Shown in pieces: positions 61,558 to 64,000 of a DNA stretch of 64,000 bases. The stretch's first letter is position 1; each line of letters begins with the position of its first letter. Origin of the DNA: Leptospira biflexa serovar Patoc strain 'Patoc 1 (Paris)' (GTDB lineage Bacteria; Spirochaetota; Leptospiria; Leptospirales; Leptospiraceae). The translations under genes were made by a program, and so were the position numbers. Where the stretch lies: assembly GCF_000017685.1 (NCBI RefSeq), contig NC_010843.1:213656-277655 (forward strand), read 5' to 3'. The notes under the pieces are model-generated. The model saw nothing but the letters and a program-made list of their open reading frames with translations. It did no database searches and was not told where the DNA came from.

Positions 61558-62556
61558 TTATTTTTTAATGATACCAGCACGCACTCGGAGCTTCCATTCC
61601 CAGAGTACAATCTCATGTTCCAAATCTTTTGCAGAGTCCTGTTCCTTTGCTAGTAAGGCATAAATCATATGAGAGATGTCTTTTGAAAACCCAGCATCCA
61701 ATTCCTTCTCAAAAGCTTCCACCTGGAACTCCAAAATCAAAACTGCCAAACGAAAGGCTTCGTTCATCGCGATGAGCTGAGGTTTGACTGTATCGAGTTC
61801 TGGTTTTTTGTATTCATTTTTGATCATCACATCTAAAAAAGTGCGGATGAACATCACGTCGTCAGAGGACAAATGGAAGTCGAGTAAGAGTTGTTTGACT
61901 TTGTCCAACTCCATCGCGCGAAGATGGATCCTCGCTAAAAAAACTGGGTTCTCACTATATGTATTTAGGTTCTGGTTTTTGGCAACATCGGTAGCGCGAA
62001 CCTTGTCATAGTCCACCACACCTTTGTCCTTCGATTCTTCCGTTTTGGGAGATTGGGACTCAGCCGAAGTATTGATCCTTTTTTTGATCACAAGGATGTT
62101 CATACTTGGGTATCTGATTTTAAAAGAAACCATGTCTGACCTAGGGATCTCTTCATCCACAACCAAAAATTGTGCCTGTTCTCCCCTTTCCCAAGCTGCC
62201 ATCAAATCTTCTTTGTTTTTGTAATGGTAAATGACGACAGGAAGGACATCACTTTGACTGCCTGTTCCTAAATAGATGGTTTTGATTTCGTTCGAAAAAC
62301 CGTGTTGGTAAGGGATGACCATTTTCCCCGCTTTTACATTCACGAAGGAGAGTTCTCCCAAATGGAAATGTGAAACATCAAAATCATCCCCAAAAAATCC
62401 TACCCGGGGAACATTCACAACGATGGAATTATTTTTCGCACCCTTAGGAACTTCGGGGCCAGATTCGGCAAAAACGACGTAGGTGAGTTTGGAAAGCCGG
62501 ACTTTTACGAGAAAACCTGCAGGGGTTTTCCGCTCTTCGTATACAGTGTCATCCAT
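61558..62556 (-). CDS. Hypothetical protein co-transcribed with the NtrC-like regulator
   Basis: 332 residues, no signal peptide. The N-terminal 165 residues are beta-rich (AGFLVKVRLSKLTYVVFAESGPEVPKG, then DVLPVVIYHYKNKEDLMAAWERGEQAQFLVVDEEIPRSDMVSFKIRYPSMNILVIKK), the latter part resembling the fold of a receiver-like or Rossmann strand set without a phospho-Asp that I can identify. A charged linker leads to a helical C-terminal domain. I recognise no family. It starts two bases after the stop of the regulator gene, so the two are surely one operon. Confidence 0.75.
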   Translation of the reverse strand: MDDTVYEERKTPAGFLVKVRLSKLTYVVFAESGPEVPKGAKNNSIVVNVPRVGFFGDDFDVSHFHLGELSFVNVKAGKMVIPYQHGFSNEIKTIYLGTGSQSDVLPVVIYHYKNKEDLMAAWERGEQAQFLVVDEEIPRSDMVSFKIRYPSMNILVIKKRINTSAESQSPKTEESKDKGVVDYDKVRATDVAKNQNLNTYSENPVFLARIHLRAMELDKVKQLLLDFHLSSDDVMFIRTFLDVMIKNEYKKPELDTVKPQLIAMNEAFRLAVLILEFQVEAFEKELDAGFSKDISHMIYALLAKEQDSAKDLEHEIVLWEWKLRVRAGIIKK

Positions 62557-62558
62557 CT

Positions 62559-63899
62559 TTACATCAAACCAAGTTGTTTCATTTTATATTGGAGGGAGCC
62601 CCTCGAGATTCCCAGTGCCTTTGCCATTCGGATTTGATTTCCAGAAAATATCCGCATGGCCAAAAGAATCTTCTGCCTTTCTAAGGCTTCTATCCCTCGC
62701 CGCAAGTCTAAATCTTCCGCATCCGGAATCTCAAGATCCATCCTACTCCGGCCTACTTCCAAATCAGAAGCATCCACAATTTGGGAACGACAAGTCAAAA
62801 TTCCCGATAGGATGGTATTACGTAATTCGACGAAATTTTCGTTATAAACCTTACCAAGAAGTGCTTTTTCTCCGCCCTCACTCAAAAGAAGGCCAGACCG
62901 GTTTTGTTGGAGGCAAAGCTCTAGAAAGATAGATTGGATGATCCGGGCAAAAAAAGGTTTTGGTAAAAAACTAAGGGAAGGCAAATATACCGAATTATTC
63001 CGAAGGATTTGTTGGAATTCAGGGAGGATTTCCCCGCCAATTTCCGCAGGCCCAAGCAGGAATAAAGAACCTTCAAATCCAGACTTGGACCACCAGTCAG
63101 AAAGGATTTGCTGTTGGCCGAGCGAGAATGTTTGGACATTCGTAAACACCAAACTTCCAGAACGGGACTCTTTGCCCCACTCGGTGAGGGCTTTTTCAAA
63201 CTTACCAAAATGGTCAGGGACTGACTCCACAACAAGGATGGGAGCTTCTGGGTGGATGGAATGGTGGATCCACTTTGCTAACGTTTTTTTCCCAGACCCT
63301 GGTGCCCCAAAGATCGAAACTATTTTTTTGGATTCAAAATGTTCAATGGCAGAGCTTAAGTTTGGAATTTCCTCTCTAAAAAATCGATAGGAAGTATCTG
63401 CTTCAGATGTTTGCCGCGCAAAGCTTGGAGCCAATGTTTTGCCCCACTCTTTGCCTATTTTTTCTGCAAATAAAGATAGAAGTGCGATGGTTGCAAAAGA
63501 GTTTGCCTCTTCTGATTCCACCAAAAGAAACCCGATGCTCTCCTCGGAGACAATCCGAATGGACAAGGCATCTGTCGTTTTCCCAAAGAGTGGGAACTCT
63601 TTTCCTGAAAAGGAAACTGGCATTTTTGAGGACATTAATTTGTCCCATTCTGCAGATCCTCTGTTCAAAAAAGAATAATAGAATCCATCTTCTCCATACC
63701 CGAAACTAGCAGATTCATAGAAGGAATCTTCATCTTCCGCTTTTAGGACAACCACTCCACAAAATAATCCGAACTCGGTACACAACTCTGCCCACAAAGC
63801 AGGGAGGACTGTTTCCATCCATTCTTTGCCTGTTTGAGTGGATGCAAACAAGGAGGCCGTATGAAGAGGCATGCTATGAAACTGTTTAAATTTAATCAC
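62559..63899 (-). CDS. NtrC-like regulator with GAF-like N-terminus, degenerate AAA+ and Fis-type HTH
   Basis: 446 residues from a GTG at 63899, or about 437 from the ATG at 63872; neither has a clear ribosome site. Residues 1-160 look GAF-like. The AAA+ part has a good Walker A (GAPGSGKKT, 198-206) but the Walker B position reads GSLVFTNVQTF instead of GTLFLDEI, and the GAFTGA loop needed to contact sigma-54 is absent. The end is an intact Fis-type helix-turn-helix (NQIRMAKALGISRGSLQYKMKQLGL). It therefore probably regulates transcription without driving sigma-54. Two identical palindromes lie just upstream. Confidence 0.85.
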   Translation of the reverse strand: MIKFKQFHSMPLHTASLFASTQTGKEWMETVLPALWAELCTEFGLFCGVVVLKAEDEDSFYESASFGYGEDGFYYSFLNRGSAEWDKLMSSKMPVSFSGKEFPLFGKTTDALSIRIVSEESIGFLLVESEEANSFATIALLSLFAEKIGKEWGKTLAPSFARQTSEADTSYRFFREEIPNLSSAIEHFESKKIVSIFGAPGSGKKTLAKWIHHSIHPEAPILVVESVPDHFGKFEKALTEWGKESRSGSLVFTNVQTFSLGQQQILSDWWSKSGFEGSLFLLGPAEIGGEILPEFQQILRNNSVYLPSLSFLPKPFFARIIQSIFLELCLQQNRSGLLLSEGGEKALLGKVYNENFVELRNTILSGILTCRSQIVDASDLEVGRSRMDLEIPDAEDLDLRRGIEALERQKILLAMRIFSGNQIRMAKALGISRGSLQYKMKQLGLM

Positions 63900-63923
63900 T
63901 TTGTCAAGTACGTACCAGTTTGA

Positions 63924-63939
63924 ATGTCGGATGTCCGAC
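63924..63939. promoter_or_regulatory. Operator-like palindrome, copy 1
   Basis: ATGTCGGATGTCCGAC, containing the inverted pair TCGGA/TCCGA around TG. It is identical over 16 bases with 63975-63990 and lies about 25 bp before the GTG start of the NtrC-like gene. Confidence 0.65.
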
Positions 63940-63974
63940 CAAAAGAGACGAGATAGTTTTTGCTAATTTTTCGT

Positions 63975-63990
63975 ATGTCGGATGTCCGAC
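63975..63990. promoter_or_regulatory. Operator-like palindrome, copy 2
   Basis: A second ATGTCGGATGTCCGAC, 51 bp (about five helical turns) from the first. Here symmetry extends to TGTCGGATGTCCGACA. A divergent gene beyond the window edge may share it. Confidence 0.65.
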
Positions 63991-64000
63991 AATGTAGGTA

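Overview
The window reads as a chromosomal segment of a Leptospira species, probably a saprophytic one. This is inferred from family content and style, not from a database search. The features pointing that way are AT-rich DNA with dense gene packing on both strands, many lipoproteins with relaxed spirochaete lipoboxes, a mitochondrial-type aconitase, SGNH/MBOAT pairs, kelch lipoproteins carrying a DPxS motif after the lipid cysteine, and a TIGR02450 Trp-rich protein. I saw no rRNA, tRNA, CRISPR array or intact insertion sequence.

Region 1 (1-15.3 kb) is accessory and partly decayed. It holds a partial MDR dehydrogenase, a PIN-toxin relic, a broken TPR lipoprotein, a secreted SH3-patatin lipoprotein, an alginate-export-like porin followed by a 25-bp-stem hairpin, and an ankyrin gene flanked by two copies of a 66-bp repeat. 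Two consecutive pairs of 'truncated metallopeptidase-like C-terminus plus translationally coupled lipoprotein' (8.6-10.1 kb) look like orphan polymorphic toxin/immunity cassettes. They are followed by an SH3 protein, a five-haem cytochrome lipoprotein and a minus-strand run of two small lipoproteins, a hypothetical protein, a ZIP metal transporter and an exported protein.

Region 2 (15.3-29.2 kb) is mostly core: EpmA-like EF-P ligase, an orphan OmpR-type regulator followed by a YqjD/YqjE-like membrane gene set, CutA, an ArsR/SRPBCC/DUF1801/DoxX group with a candidate operator, PnuC, a methyltransferase plus a divergent J-domain protein, aconitase, a FlgO-like lipoprotein and QueA.

Region 3 (29.2-36.4 kb) is a plus-strand envelope glycan locus: GT87, GT4, two membrane proteins, MBOAT acyltransferase, SGNH partner, then a MazG-like pyrophosphohydrolase. 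A second MBOAT/SGNH pair lies at 56.4-59.4 kb.

Region 4 (36.4-45.1 kb) is the most interesting part. It is one tightly overlapping minus-strand operon that encodes, in order, a membrane methyl-accepting chemotaxis-type transducer, an exported caspase-fold protease with intact His/Cys dyad, three tandem kelch-propeller lipoproteins and a conserved protein with an HDLAHAY motif. I propose it as a candidate signalling/proteolysis system of the cell envelope. Its function is not known from sequence.

Region 5 (45.2-64 kb) has a pirin gene behind a strong palindromic operator, an S41 protease lipoprotein, a periplasmic beta-carbonic anhydrase with SbtA/SbtB-type bicarbonate uptake genes, an Omp85-type barrel, pyruvate kinase, a large hypothetical protein, aspartate-semialdehyde dehydrogenase, the second MBOAT/SGNH pair, a zinc-ribbon protein, a ~0.9 kb hairpin-rich noncoding stretch, a candidate sigma-54 promoter, and an NtrC-like regulator whose ATPase motifs are degenerate, preceded by two identical palindromic sites at the window edge.
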